The notes under the pieces are model-generated. The model ran no database searches. It saw only the letters and a program-made list of their open reading frames with translations, and had not been told where the DNA came from. A stretch of 64,000 bases of DNA, taken from Rhytidiadelphus loreus (Eukaryota; Streptophyta; Bryopsida; Hypnales; Hylocomiaceae). The position numbers were made by a program, and so were the translations under genes. Positions 36,641 through 48,661 of this stretch are shown here, one piece after another. Position 1 is the first letter of the stretch, and the number at the start of each line of letters is the position of its first letter. Location: positions 43,877,348 to 43,941,347 of the forward strand of contig OX344764.1 of assembly GCA_947034895.1 (NCBI GenBank). Reading direction: 5' to 3'.

Positions 36641-38410
36641 AGTAGTATTTGGAATTGGATTCCAAAAACCTAGCTACAGGCATCTTAGATGCGTGAATGC
36701 AACTTGTGAGTTTCTCAATCGCGGTCCTCGAATTGATGCTGTGAATGAGTTGGAATGGGAAGGTATGTCTCCCTCTACAGTCAATGTTGGAGATTTGCAT
36801 CCACCGGGGTCAACTCTTGTTTGTAGAATATGCAAACAACCTCCTTCATGTATTGTCAAGTGAGCTGTGAAAGCCTACTATGTCCTTGGAAATACAAGAA
36901 TGACTCGGGCGTTTGTACACCTTGGAGTTCACGAACATCCAGTAAAAGATGGTGAACTCCGAGACTTGCAAGATAGAACTAGAGTTCTAATTGGTGAACA
37001 GATGGAGAGAACACTGACCGCAATAAATTCGTCTATTGTGCTTGAGGCGACTAAGGAACTACTGGGCGAACTGCTCTTCAACCAAGATGGGGTGCAACCG
37101 AAGCCACTTGACTTCGATGACCTCATCCCTGTCTTGGACAAATGCAAGTACTTTAGCTCTCCGAGTATTTGAAATGAGGTTACATCGTTCAAATGTCTGA
37201 GGAGATTTGGTGTCATTGATAGCATTACTAAGCTAAGGGATTCCAGCACTTGGGCTTTCATTCAGAAGAGCAAATTTCCCGATCAAGGAACAAAGGCGGA
37301 TAAAGTTTTTCTCTTCAAAATGTCTGAAGTGGGTCCAGGAAGTGGCGTAGACTTAGTGAAGCGTATACAAGACAATGACAACCTTCATGACTCATGGATG
37401 ATGTTTGATCACGTGAAACGGGTAAAAGGGTGGACCACAATGGCGTGTCATACGTATGATTCTACATATTGCCGTGTTATGACAATTGCAATTTGTGACA
37501 TGCAATCTGAGGACACTTCAGCCCAGATTTTGTTCTGGAGGAATTTGAACTCTATTCTAGAAAGACACGGTGTCCAAAACACCCAGTTCAAGGGATTCAT
37601 GGCGGACAGTGCGCAAGCGAATTGGAATGCTATGAGGACCATCTATGGATCGGGAGATAGTAGCGTGCCAATGGCAAACCGTGAAAGAACTTGCCTCTTT
37701 CATTGGACACAGTCCATGGAAAAGCATACGAAAGTTGACATCCGTGGAGACTTGCAAGATCAGCATCGAATGCTATGCAAGCAATACAAGAACGCCACTT
37801 CTCCGGATGAATCTGAAACGAGGTACCTTGCCATCAGAGAGTGGTGGTTGTCATCAGGTGCCACTTGCGAAGAAGGAAAGCATCGATTAGACTTATGGCT
37901 GTCATTTTGGCATTTCCGTTATCGCCAATGGGGTGGCTTTTTGCAACTTGTAAGTGCTCTCTTCGTATCACTCTCATTTGAAATATTCTTTAAAAATTAA
38001 GGCATGTTTATAATCTTCCTCATCTTAATGTTTCCAATATAGAATTTCTTATATTTATCTCATATCCTTTTTTTATTAGTTTTTGATCTGTAAATAGCGC
38101 TCTTGGGACACATCGTGATCAACAGTTCACCTGAAGTGAAGTCTGGGATTTGCATAGTTAGGTGCTTTAAGCATACCTCTCCCCTTATACACCTTCTCCA
38201 TGATTCATTGTTCATCAAATGCGTTAGAATTATTTGTCAATTCATAAGGAATGGATGCGTCGGTAGGTAATCTCGCAAGGTCGTACTGATACCAAAATTG
38301 ATTAGCACCCTTGGGTACTTAAGAAACATCCATGGATCTTTCATTGAATAACTATTGTCGATCTAATCTAAACTAACAAGTGCATGCATACCTCAGTGCT
38401 TCAAGTTTCT

Positions 38411-38428
38411 CCTCTCGGTACCGAGAGG
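38411..38428. repeat. Perfect 18-bp palindrome in the copy A intron
   Basis: CCTCTCGGTACCGAGAGG, self-complementary over all 18 bases. GCGCTCT.GG words recur near 38095 and 38535, so it may be part of a small decayed insertion in the intron. Confidence 0.7.
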
Positions 38429-40349
38429 GGTGTTCACTCTACGCTACTTATGAATATTTTGTAGTTTTCTTTATTGTCAATGTGTTTCACTTGACAAGTA
38501 ATGAGTAATGTATGGATGTGTTGCTGCTTTAGAAAAGCGCTCTCGGTACCAAATGGGCCTTACGCTACAATCTCTGTATGGACTTTTGGGCTCCATGTCA
38601 TTAAATCTCTTAGAAGTGGTGGCTACTAAAGTTTTGCATCCCAATTTCTGTTTGTCACTAGTAGTTGGTCATTGTTTCTACTTTGGATGATTGTAATTAA
38701 AATCGCTTTCTTCCATCATCTAATGGTAGTATTGGTATTTGTTCATCAGGATCTAAATGAAAATGAGCTCGCTGAGATGCCGTCTTGCAACCTTGCGGAG
38801 ATAGTACACAATAAGTGGCTTCAGCAATCCGGAAATCGGGGAACCGATTTGTACATAGCCACAGTAGATGATTTTGTTCGAGCTTTCATGCAGATGGTGA
38901 GGTATTACCAATATCTGAGGGGAAATCTATCTGGAACTGGTCCAGGAAAGGAAGAACTATTGCTTCGCGTTGCACAGAGGTCAACACAACGAACTGGGAA
39001 TCCTAAGGCCTTGGCGGAAGCTATATCCAGCATTCCTGAAGTTCAGGAATTTGTTAATAGAGAGCCTCGACTTCAAGGTGAAGAAGTCTTTGGGTCTCAG
39101 AAGCGGAAGGCAGACATGCCACTGGGATGCGAGCAGGATTCTCATAGACCGGATAAAGTAAATTTCTCCCATCCTCGCATTCAAACTAGATCTTCAAGAG
39201 CGTCAACAAGGGCAACACCTTTGAATCCCATTAGGGAAGACGCCTCTGCAAGCATAGATGTGGAAATGCATGATGTCATGGCAAATGATCCCCATTTGGA
39301 ACCTGCAAATCCCCATCGGTCTACTCACGTGTCATGTATCCAAGAGAATAAGTGTGACGAAACACAGTGGCATATTTCCAGATTACCAAAAACATCCGCG
39401 AAGGCGTGTTTTGCCGATCAAGCTATTACAAGAAAGAAGTGCACTGCCCAAATAGTCCAGAACAACCAACCTACAGCAGCACCAACATATACAGGTATGA
39501 TGGTGAATTACAAAAAGAATTGCAATGATAGTATGCAATTCTTCTTTTGCAACGACGACATTGAACGCTGCATGAAGGGATATCGACGGAAGTGGGTGTT
39601 ATCTGTACCACCTGTTCCATCCATTTGGCCCGTTCAAACGGGTACCAAACTATCAAAAGCTGAAATTTTATTGCTGGAGGCCGCCGGATTTGAGCTTCCT
39701 CAACGACAAGTGATTTCACCGCGTAGGCTTTTTGGTGGTGAAGCAAGAATCGAATCGGTTCGTGCCTACCTTGTCCCACCTAATCCAGATGTGTATCCAA
39801 AAACTCGAGCAGGAAAAGTTATCAGACGGAACCCAAAGGCCCCAACAATCAAGCATCAAAACAATTGTGCTTCATTGTTGACTTTGAGTGCAAGTATACA
39901 AAGGGTAACCATGGTCCCTCATCCAGGATTTGGTTGCATAGTTTCCCTTATGTCCAGTGTGCTGCTTCGGACGGAGAAGTATATGCTCACCATTTCGTCA
40001 TTTCCTGATTGTACCTGCCCTAATTACAAGGAGATGAAATTGAAGTGCTTGGGGAAGCATGGAACCTGAGCAAATTGTAAATATCTATACTATGTTTTTA
40101 CGGTCATCTGCAATCTACACTGTGACACTGAGGCCTTTATTCACGTTGCAAGCTTCAGCTTCAACAAAGTGAAGGCCGTCCTTCTCAGTGAGATACTAAG
40201 TCATATTTAGTGAAGGCAGTTTCTTTTTTCCTGAACAGGGATACTCGTCGTGTTTTACCGTATTCTTTAATGAAGATGTAGTGAGACTACAAGGGCCACT
40301 GCTTGTATATCATTAGTCTCGTTGTGCTCACCATGTAAACGTGTCGTCC

Positions 40350-40830
40350 ACTCTCATCCATTTTTTCATCCAATTAATTCCAATCTTTTCATCCATCGTC
40401 ACACGAATTTCAATCCACTTTGAGCATTTTTTGCTTCATTTGAGCTAATCCATTTTTCTAAATTGGCATTCATCCAATTCTATCATCAACATTCACCCTA
40501 TTTTTCATCCACTGCAAAGCCATTCCCAATCCACTTTTCATTGGGGGGGTTCAACACTTGCCATTCAATTTTCATCCAATTTTTTCATCCAACTTAGACA
40601 TCATGTTTTCAGTTCAACTACTTTTTCATCCAATTTTTTCATCCAACTTAGACATCATGTTTTCAGTTCAACTACTTTTTCATCCAATTTTTTCATCTAA
40701 CTTAGACAACTTGTTTTAAGTTCATTCAATTTTTTCATCCAATTTTTTCATCCAATTCTTTTCATCTAGTTTCCATCCAATTTTTCATCCAATTTTTCAT
40801 AAATTGTCATCCAATATTTTATACTTTTTT
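40350..40830 (+). repeat. TTTTTCATCCAA-rich repeat with a 54-bp tandem
   Basis: TTTCATCCAA words are repeated more than a dozen times. Within the block, AACTTAGACA recurs at 40591, 40645 and 40699, an exact 54-bp period, each preceded by two TTTTTCATCCAA words. Strongly pyrimidine-rich on the plus strand. It lies just downstream of transposase copy A and may be its subterminal region. Confidence 0.75.
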
Positions 40831-41919
40831 GGCTAGTTTCTTTTTTGAAATCCCAAAATCCTCACTCCCTACTCACCAATCCCCGCTTCCCGCTCCACGC
40901 TCCACGCTCTACGCTCACATGCCAGCATTCCCCACCACAAGACTATATATCACCTACTAACATATTAAATCTTGTGGTAGCATTAGATCATCAACCCAAA
41001 ACAATTGTAGAACATATCAACTTTTAAATATGGTATCAAATACATATTTAGATACATTAGAAATCTCCTTGTTATTGGTAACATGAGCTAATGAATATTT
41101 GATTAATTGAAACTATGCTCAATGTAAGATGTATTGGTTATAATTCACTCACATTATAATTTGGTAACAATTTTATGTATTTTGGATCATGTGCATATTT
41201 CAGTGGTGTTGGTATTAGTACTTCCAATTTAATACATGTATCGTATATCAAATTAGTTTATACTACCATCTCTTGTGTAATTTCTAAAATTAATTTATAT
41301 TAGGTATATGCATTAATAATAGCTACTCATGGCAAATTAGCAAAAATGATTTAAATTTGAATGAAGAAAGACTATGTTTTATTTTTCTTGACAATTGGAA
41401 AGAAAGGCTATTGAAGTTGAATGCTTTGCACTCTTCTTTGTTTAATACTTTTATTGTAGTTATCAATATAAAAGTATGAACATCAATAAAAATGCTATGG
41501 CAACAAAATATATTTTCAATTCAATTATAGTCACAATGTCGCCTACTCACTCCTACTTATCTTTTTCAAATTTTTCAACATTAGTCAACTCTACACATTA
41601 GTCTACTAACTCTAATTTATGTCCTCATCACCCTTCTCTTCAAATGTTGAGTGAGTCACAATGTTTCTTCATTGACTCGCATACTAGCATTACTAGGTGT
41701 CTTGGTAGGGTTTTGAATGCAGTCTAGATCGATGTTTTGCAGTAATGTGGTGTGATTCATCATTGTAATTTATTGTGATTCATCATAGGTATTGCACACT
41801 TCTAGTGCCTTGAGAAGTGTAGATCACCTAGTTAGTCATAAACCTTTTACTTTTTGCGTATATTTTAAAGACTTTTTGAATGTTTTTGGTCATGTTTTTG
41901 TGGTGTTTGTTTACCAATT
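40831..41919. other. AT-rich spacer, no gene
   Basis: Apart from a short C-rich stretch at 40867-40922 (CGCTCCACGCTC and related words), nothing was recognised. Confidence 0.4.
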
Positions 41920-43590
41920 TGGTACTTTTGTATATATTTTTATCAAATTGGAGTGTGTTTTCTAAACTAATTTTTTTTTTTGAGTCTGTAGTCCAAATGG
42001 GAGTTGAATGATCTTGTTAGCCAGTTGGCACTTTACCAAGTTGGAGGGTGAGTAAATGAAGAATGAATAGAGTCCTAATTGGATGGGATGTTTTCTGATG
42101 TGATATGAGGTTTCCAATTGGAAGGAGTGGTTGGTTGGACTAATTCCAAATGGGTGATGAACTGGTAGCTAAGTTGGATATTATTTGTGGAAGTTAAGAC
42201 TAAGTTGGAAGATAAAGATTTTTAATCCTAATTGGAAGACTGAGTGATAGTGAGGCCGTGCAGTTCCAATTTGGTAGATTAATTTTGCAGTTATTTCAAA
42301 TGAGGTAGTTAGCTTTGCAGTTTGAGTCTGGCAGTTTGGAAACTACCGCCTAACTCCTATTAGCTTGTCTTTCCCAATTTGGTTTGCAGCCATTGTTGCA
42401 GGAAGCCAGTGTGAGTCCCAACCAAATTGTGCTGTGTATTTGGTTTATTTGTGTGTGTCAAGTAGGTGCTTGAATGTGTGTTTTATGTTGATTGTGTCCA
42501 AGTTTGTTGTGTTAAGTGATGAACTGTGGAATTTTTAGAATTCCAAGTTGGAGAATTTGTATAATACCAAAGTTTACAAGTTCATTAGGCGGGTGTCAAT
42601 GAAGGTAATGGAAGTGATTGATTCCAAATTGGAAAGCTGAGTGGTCAGTTTGTCTATTTGGAGTGGTGTATGTCTTAGTTGGAGGACCGGAAGATGGAAG
42701 GATGGTTTTATGTCCCAATTGGGAACTGTGTAAGTGAAGGAATTAATTCAGTCAGTGATTGATTCCTAATTGGAGGAGTTGTAGGTTGTTGAAAATATTG
42801 CAGAGCGTGGAGGAAATTTTTGAGATCAGATTGAGTGAAGTTTATAAGCTAGAAATTTCCTAATGATGTTAATGCCAAATGGTGACGAGAAGTGATAATA
42901 TTCAATTCGGAGTAATTAGATGATATAGTTTTGGAGTGTATCCAATTAGATTATGAAAACATAAAATTGTAAATGGTGATTTAATTGCCAATTCGGTAAT
43001 ATGATATGAGTTCAAACCAAATTGTTGTGTGTCTGTGTGAGAATGTATTTCAAGTCAGGATGTATACTGACTGTGGTTGCATATGTGGTGCCTGATTTGG
43101 GTCTGTGATTTTACTTGCATGTGTTGTGGAATGCATAGTATCTTGAGGGCTTTTCCAAATTGGTTCAGTAAAATTTGAATGTTTCTGATTTGGATTCATA
43201 GTCGGTATGTAAAGCAGTGATTGAACTGTGAGTTAAATGGAGTCAGAAGGTATTAAAAGAAGTAAACTCAAGTTGAACTGTAAGATGTATCCATTCTGCA
43301 AAAGGGAGAATTTAGCAAAGATCTGTGAAGGGAGAGAAGTTAGTTCCAAGTTGGTGGCAGAAGATTCTTTGGTGGTTGAGAAGGCTGATAAGATCCAAGC
43401 TAGTAGCTAAAGCTGTGAGAACCAATTTGGGGGGATTAAAGACCAAAAAGACTGTAGTGTTGGTGAACCTGATTTGAAAAGGAATTAAAGATTAAAAGAA
43501 TCGAAAAATCAACTTGGGAAATGACTTTACCCTTGTGGCTTTTAAGAGTGGAGAGAACCAAATTGAGTAATTAGATGAATATTGTGAGGA
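41920..43590. repeat. Dense cluster of CCAANTTGG-like palindromic words
   Basis: About 25 to 30 variants of CCAATTTGG, CCAAGTTGG, CCAATTGGA and CTAATTGGA in 1.6 kb, irregularly spaced at 20-90 bp, against a G/T-rich background without open frames. I do not recognise the element. The word count is by eye. Confidence 0.6.
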
Positions 43591-45454
43591 AAGAAAATTT
43601 ATTTATGGTTTAAAGGAACATATTTTCTTCTTATATTAGGTTGCAATGACTCATTTGACATAGTGACAGACTTATTAGAGACAATCCTATTATAAAAAAC
43701 CTCCCTAAGAATAAACTTTACAATTGCCTTGGTTTTAATAAAATATGTCCAAAGCTTATCTACAAGAAGTATTCTTGTTTTCTTTGCCAAGAATTGATAG
43801 ATTTTTTGATTGCAAGGTATGTCCTGTTGCATTGCAATTCTTTTGTTTTTATAGGCTTTTTTTTCTTGTCTTCATAAATTCTGATAATGGAATTCTCACA
43901 AGGGGCTTCATGGGGCTTCACAAACGTTTGTAAATTTCGTTTAGAGTTTTTAACCCCGATGCTTGATTGACTATGAAAATTTCAAATGTGGTTTTAGTGT
44001 GGTTTTTCACCTATTGTATGCTTCATCGGGGTTTACGGTGATGATCATGTTGTGTGATCACAATATAATATGCCAATTTAATTGTTGATAAGATTCTCTC
44101 TATGTCGCAAGGTGGTTCATCATGCTATTGATGATTCTATGCATCTTTAATTTTTCTATGTTGCATTCTAGGCTTTCCTATGTTGCATTCTACATGATGC
44201 GCTTGGATTACAATGGATTGAAGAACGGATTGTAACAATAAGCCAACTGTGGACCACAATTTGTTGGTATTACACTTACTTCTTGCTATTAGGTAACTAC
44301 AATCCCATCTTTCATGTTTCATTTCTTTGTTTTTTAATTCACTTTCTCGGGGGGTGCACTTAGTTCTACTATAACAAACTACGTGCAAACAAGTGATTTT
44401 TAATAAACTATAATTTCAACCTAAAATTTTGAACACTGTTTAATAATGACTATAGCTTTCTATTGCCAAACTTTCCAACTCAAATAAAATATGAAATGAT
44501 TTCTAGAAGAGGTTGAAAATGAACTAAAATGGCATGTTTTTCAACTCAAATAATTATAGAGGACACATTTAGATGACCATTGAGTCAATATTCAATTCAA
44601 AATGAGCTTTCAATAATGAGTTTTTGTTTTTTTAAATTATTCATTTTTTAGACAATTTTTTCTTATATAATATAGGAGTGTGAAAATTATTTTTCAGTTC
44701 TACAGTGTATCTTTTTACTTCAAAAATTTGTAACTAATTATTATTAACAAATAAAAATATCAATAATTCAAAACACAAACTTTCAAAGTAGGAAAATCTA
44801 TTCATGTTTTTTTAATTTAATTTAATTTAAAATTCAAAAAGTATATAGGGGGTCCAAAGTTTTGTTTGCATGTGGTTTCTAATGGACACTCTAAATGAAC
44901 CCCTTAAGTTCAGTTTGCTTACATGGCTCATTAGTTTAGGGATTTTGTGCAAGGTTTTTTAGGTTGAAATTAGGGTTTGGCTAATTCATCATTTGTTGAA
45001 GGTACATTTTTACTCTTCAGGATCTCCATTTTCAAATTACTCATCGTTCTTCCATTGAATTAGCATCATTTCTGTAAGCTTGATTTAATTTTTTTATCCC
45101 AAAATGTGTGGGTTTCTTCAAAGGAGATGGTTAAATGCCAAAAGTCTTTTAAGGGACCATTTCTTTGCAAAATCTAAGGAAGTGGAAGTTGTGAAAATAC
45201 TTTCCTCAACGTTTGAGACCTCTCATGGTCTCAAAACCATTTAATAGGCATTGATTGGCCTACCCCATCAGATGCATATATTGCATAATCTATTGGAAAA
45301 AGGCTCTCCATCTTGGTTTGAATTAGTTGCCCCCCTCTCCCAAAAAATTTAAAGGCTGTAGATTTTTTTTTAATACTTCTTCTTCCATAATGTTGTCGAT
45401 TTCTCAAAATTTCTCAAGTTGTTGATCTTTGAGATTTAATCTGAGCCATCCATC
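43591..45454. other. AT-rich spacer, no gene
   Basis: Only short overlapping frames. No TIR, LTR tips or protein motif recognised. Confidence 0.4.
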
Positions 45455-45600
45455 CAAATACGAATATGGATACGAAATAGTTACAAATATGGATACGGTA
45501 CCAAAATACGGATACAGATATTTGATATTGGAATATAGTACAATATGGATATGGATAAGGATAAGGATACAATATACAAATATGGGATATAAGATTTTCA
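45455..45600 (+). repeat. Degenerate GGATAY/ATATGG repeat
   Basis: Words such as ATATGGATACG, GGATAC, GGATATGGATAAGG occur about every 12 bases. A degenerate simple repeat, open on both strands only because of its periodicity. Confidence 0.6.
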
Positions 45601-45739
45601 TTGTCCCATATTGTTTGTCATGTTAACCTCATTCAAAAAATTACAAGTAGAGGGATGAAGAAATAAAAAATAAATTTTAATTAATAATTTTTTATAAAAA
45701 CCCAAGGTGGGGGGATCGGGTGGAGTTTTAAATTAAAAT

Positions 45740-45779
45740 TTTGAGTGCATTGTGACAAAAGTGTCACAATGCACTCAAA
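45740..45779. repeat. Perfect 18-bp inverted repeat with 4-base loop
   Basis: TTTGAGTGCATTGTGACA at 45740-45757 is followed by AAAG and its exact reverse complement at 45762-45779. It lies about 300 bp upstream of the first recognisable hAT transposase codons. It could be a hairpin at the element's 5' side; function unknown. Confidence 0.8.
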
Positions 45780-46077
45780 TGTGGCTGTATCAACCAGACA
45801 CATTTAATTGTGCATAAATTGACCTCCCCCATCAACACAAAGCCAATGGAAGGAGCAATGGTGCATTTAATTTGAATGACTCCATTTCTCTTTGTATATT
45901 GGAAAGGTTTTTTGCAAAGTGTATAGAAATAAAGGGGCCATTCAATGTATGTCAAAAAAGGTTCCAAAAATTTAAAAGTAGATACTTTCCAAGACCACAC
46001 TCGGTCCAATGAATATAGACGCCTTCTTTGGACATTATAAGCGGGAAGGTGATAGAGAAGACAAATGTCCAAGGTCA

Positions 46078-46462
46078 AAGGAAGTGTGAGGCTGTGGCTT
46101 CACTATTTCAAACAACATACTTTTTAGAGAAGCAATCCATATCCTACTCCAAATATACTTCCTTATGCAAATTGTTGTTGAGTGTCAAATCTCTAATGCC
46201 CCTATCTATGTATCACAATGAGAAAGAATGTACTTACTTAATGTGGTGCATTTCTCCTGTGATTCAATAGAAAATTATTAATCATATTCAAAATTCACCA
46301 TTCTATGGTGTTATGATTGATGAATTCACAAATATTAGTGTGATGGGGCACCTCGTTGTTTTTGCAACCATAATTGAGAAGGGTTTGCTTGTCATTGTCT
46401 ATCTAAGTTTGCCATAGATAGATGGGGGCAAGAAAGATGCGATTGTGATTTATAAAACATTG
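46078..46462 (+). pseudogene. hAT transposase fragment, N-terminal part (DUF4371-like)
   Basis: Translation of the plus strand gives LFQTTYFLEKQSISY, then MPLSMYHNEKECTYL and, after an in-frame TAG at 46268, SPFYGVMIDEFTNISVMGHL and FATIIEKGLLVIVYL. This matches the ZNF862-like hAT proteins, in which the MIDE(S)TD-type segment holds the first catalytic Asp. Several in-frame stops are present. The fragment is cut at 46463 by a small insertion. The same gene resumes at 48662 and at 54363. Confidence 0.75.
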
Positions 46463-46962
46463 CATTAGATGGGATTCTGCTCTAGTAGAGGGCTGCAAGT
46501 TCCCTAGCGTTTGGGAATGCTAGGAACTCCACCACGCAAAATGTTGATGTGGTCGAGAGTCAACCACAACAACAAATATTAAATAAATAAAATTTAAATA
46601 AATAAAATTTAAATAAATAAAATTTAAATAAATAAAATTTAAATAAATAAAATTTAAATAAATAAAATTTAAATAAATAAAATTTAAATAAATAAAATTT
46701 AAATAAATAAAATTTAAATAAATAAAATTTAAATAAATAAAATTTAAATAAATAAAATTTAAATAAATAAAATTTAAATAAATAAAATTTAAATAAATAA
46801 AATTTAAATAAATAAAATTTAAATAAATAAAATTTAAATAAATAAAATTTAAATAAATAAAATTTAAATAAATAAAATTTAAATAAATAAAATTTAAATA
46901 AATAAAATTTAAATAAATAAAATTTAAATAAACAAAATTTAAATAAATAAAATTTAAATAAA

Positions 46963-46993
<31 letters not shown>

Positions 46994-47000
46994 CTTTTTT
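46463..47000. mobile_element. CATTAGA-ended MITE-like insertion (copy 1), right end unclear
   Basis: From 46463 the sequence CATTAGATGGGATTCTGC..TAGAGGGCTGCAAGTTCCCTAG is similar to the left end of the element at 50466-50770. It continues into a 15-bp minisatellite and a long T-run. The matching right tip was not found, so the end given is approximate. Confidence 0.45.
46581..46964. repeat. 15-bp minisatellite, about 25 units
   Basis: Unit AAATAAATAAAATTT repeated about 25.6 times, nearly without variation (one C at about 46932), then a T-run of about 30 at 46965-46993. Each unit can be read as five codons on the minus strand, which creates a spurious open frame. Confidence 0.95.
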
Positions 47001-48661
47001 AGACTTGATTTCCAGGAACTATTCCTAGTTATCATAATCAGAAAGTCTATTGCTGTATGATTCATAGAAATAAATAGATATTATACATCATAGTATATAA
47101 TCTTATATTTTTTTCTATTTATTGAGCTGTTATTTATGATATGATTTAGCTAAAAATTTACATACAAAATAAATAGCATTTTCAGAAATTGAAACATTTA
47201 CCAGATAACCAATATAACTCCCTCCTCCTGTAACTACACATGGAGGCTTCACAAACTCTGATTTCAAAATCTGATGTCAAAATCTGATGTCAAAATCTGA
47301 TTTCGGCATCAATAAAGCTTTGACAGTTAATGAGAGCCTTTGGGTATCCAATGAATGAATAACCCAGACTAAGCAAGTTTCTAAATGGATGCTTAAATAC
47401 TTGATGTTAAGCATGACAGCTCATGGAGCTTTGGAGGCTTGGTCCATTAATCTCCATATTAAAAGCTGATCAAAAAATAATAATTTCTACCCGTTGTAAG
47501 CTCTGGAAGTTTTTGCCGCTCTTCCTGTTACATCCAGGGATGTTCAGACATTTGAACTTAGAAATTATTGAAACTCATGCTATAACTAGCTCGGTTTCCA
47601 CAATGAACACATTTTTTGTGTTATACAACACTTGCTCAGGGTCAGAGGTTCTCACAGTGGTGATTCAGTTGGGAGAAATATATGCAATGGTGCTTGGCTC
47701 ACAAAACAGCGGCCAACAGGTGGTGGTTTTTTTAAAAGTCTGTAGAGAAGTCAGAAAATGTTTGCTTTGCATATTTTATGGCTTTAGGTTGGATTACGAT
47801 TGAAATTATTCTCATGTGAATTACGATAACAAGTAGTGGTAATCTGTAGACACCTCGTGCACGTCTATTGGCATACTAACGTTTTTGCTGGTTGGCATGG
47901 GTACAGGTGAGGATTACCACCTCCTGAGGATTTTTTTCAAAAATTTTCGAGCTATGGATATGACGTTCTCATACTTTATTGTATCTCCAACTTATTATGC
48001 CTAGAAGTTCAATCTAAGGCTATGGTTGGAAAAAATGACTATGAGTTCTAAAAATTTGATGTGTTCATTGTTTGTGCATTGTTTGTTCATGGTTAGTTCA
48101 GTATTTCTTCATTAGAACTCTAATTGACTTCTATTGAGGCCACAGCTAACATGCTGAAATATTTGTGCAAAGCTTGCCTGAAGATAGTTATGATGTATGG
48201 AATGTAAATCATTACCATTGTATTGGTTTTTTTACACAATCTCCTTTAATAAGGTTGTTGATATGGACTGAAAATTATGCTAGGACATACTAATGTTGTT
48301 AGTACTGAAGTTGCTTGGATAGCAAATATCTTTAGCAGTGCAGACTCAAAACATTTACAGTATTGAAAAAAACTCTGTCTAAAGGAATTTCTGACAGTAG
48401 TATTTCTACATATGGATTATGGATGTATATGATCATGATCAAGAATTAGATCATACTTCACAAACATAAGTTTGATTAAGATTGGGATTTAGAATCTACT
48501 CTGAACTAATCAGGGAAGTTTCGAAAAATACTTTTTTTTCATTTTTTTTTTTTTCATTTTTTTTCCAAGCAATTCAAACTGGTTCTTAGCAATGGAAACA
48601 ACCTGAAACGGCCTTCCTTCGGGGAAGGGCTGAATCCTATACAATGATTTCACACCTTCAC
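47001..48661. other. Unassigned insertion between hAT fragments
   Basis: Contains four copies of a 13-bp word AAAATCTGATGTC/TTC near 47255-47306 and an open frame at 47423-47803 with no recognisable motif. The missing middle of the hAT transposase was not found here, so this stretch is mostly foreign or decayed. Confidence 0.4.

Larger units (their letters stand above)
33716..40210 (+). pseudogene. MULE-like SWIM transposase, copy A, decayed
   Basis: Same gene as the minus-strand copy at 57457-61502. Recognisable segments in order: N-terminal domain (IIFPIDDDGVAVVL, GKYRAYG), an acidic serine stretch (ILSSDSD), FNGNIIFELPP, GMDKRYDGH, a zinc region (CVNATCEFL, VHLGVHEHP), a MULE core (MMFDHVKRVKGWTTMACH, FKGFMADSAQANWNAMR, ERTCLFHW), an intron at 37950-38749, and exon 2 with DDIERCMKGYRRKWV and CTCPNYKEM. 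Lesions: in-frame TAG at 34064, TGA at 34460, an insertion of about 2.1 kb at 34.54-36.64 kb, and TGA at 36861, 37170 and 40067; the last falls in the SWIM region, where the final histidine is also Tyr (NCKYLYY). At 37170 the intact copy has CGA (Arg), so this is a CGA to TGA change typical of methylated-cytosine decay. Confidence 0.85.

Noticed and set aside
38672..40069. Independent 465-codon gene
   Set aside because: It is exon 2 of copy A plus intron read-through at its start; homology to copy B begins at 38750.
46520..47065. Long minus-strand frame with an N-F-I-Y-L repeat
   Set aside because: It is the 15-bp minisatellite read in frame; 15 divides by three and the unit has no stop in that frame.
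47423..47803. 126-codon frame as a gene
   Set aside because: No recognisable motif, located in decayed insertion sequence, and no splice or promoter support.
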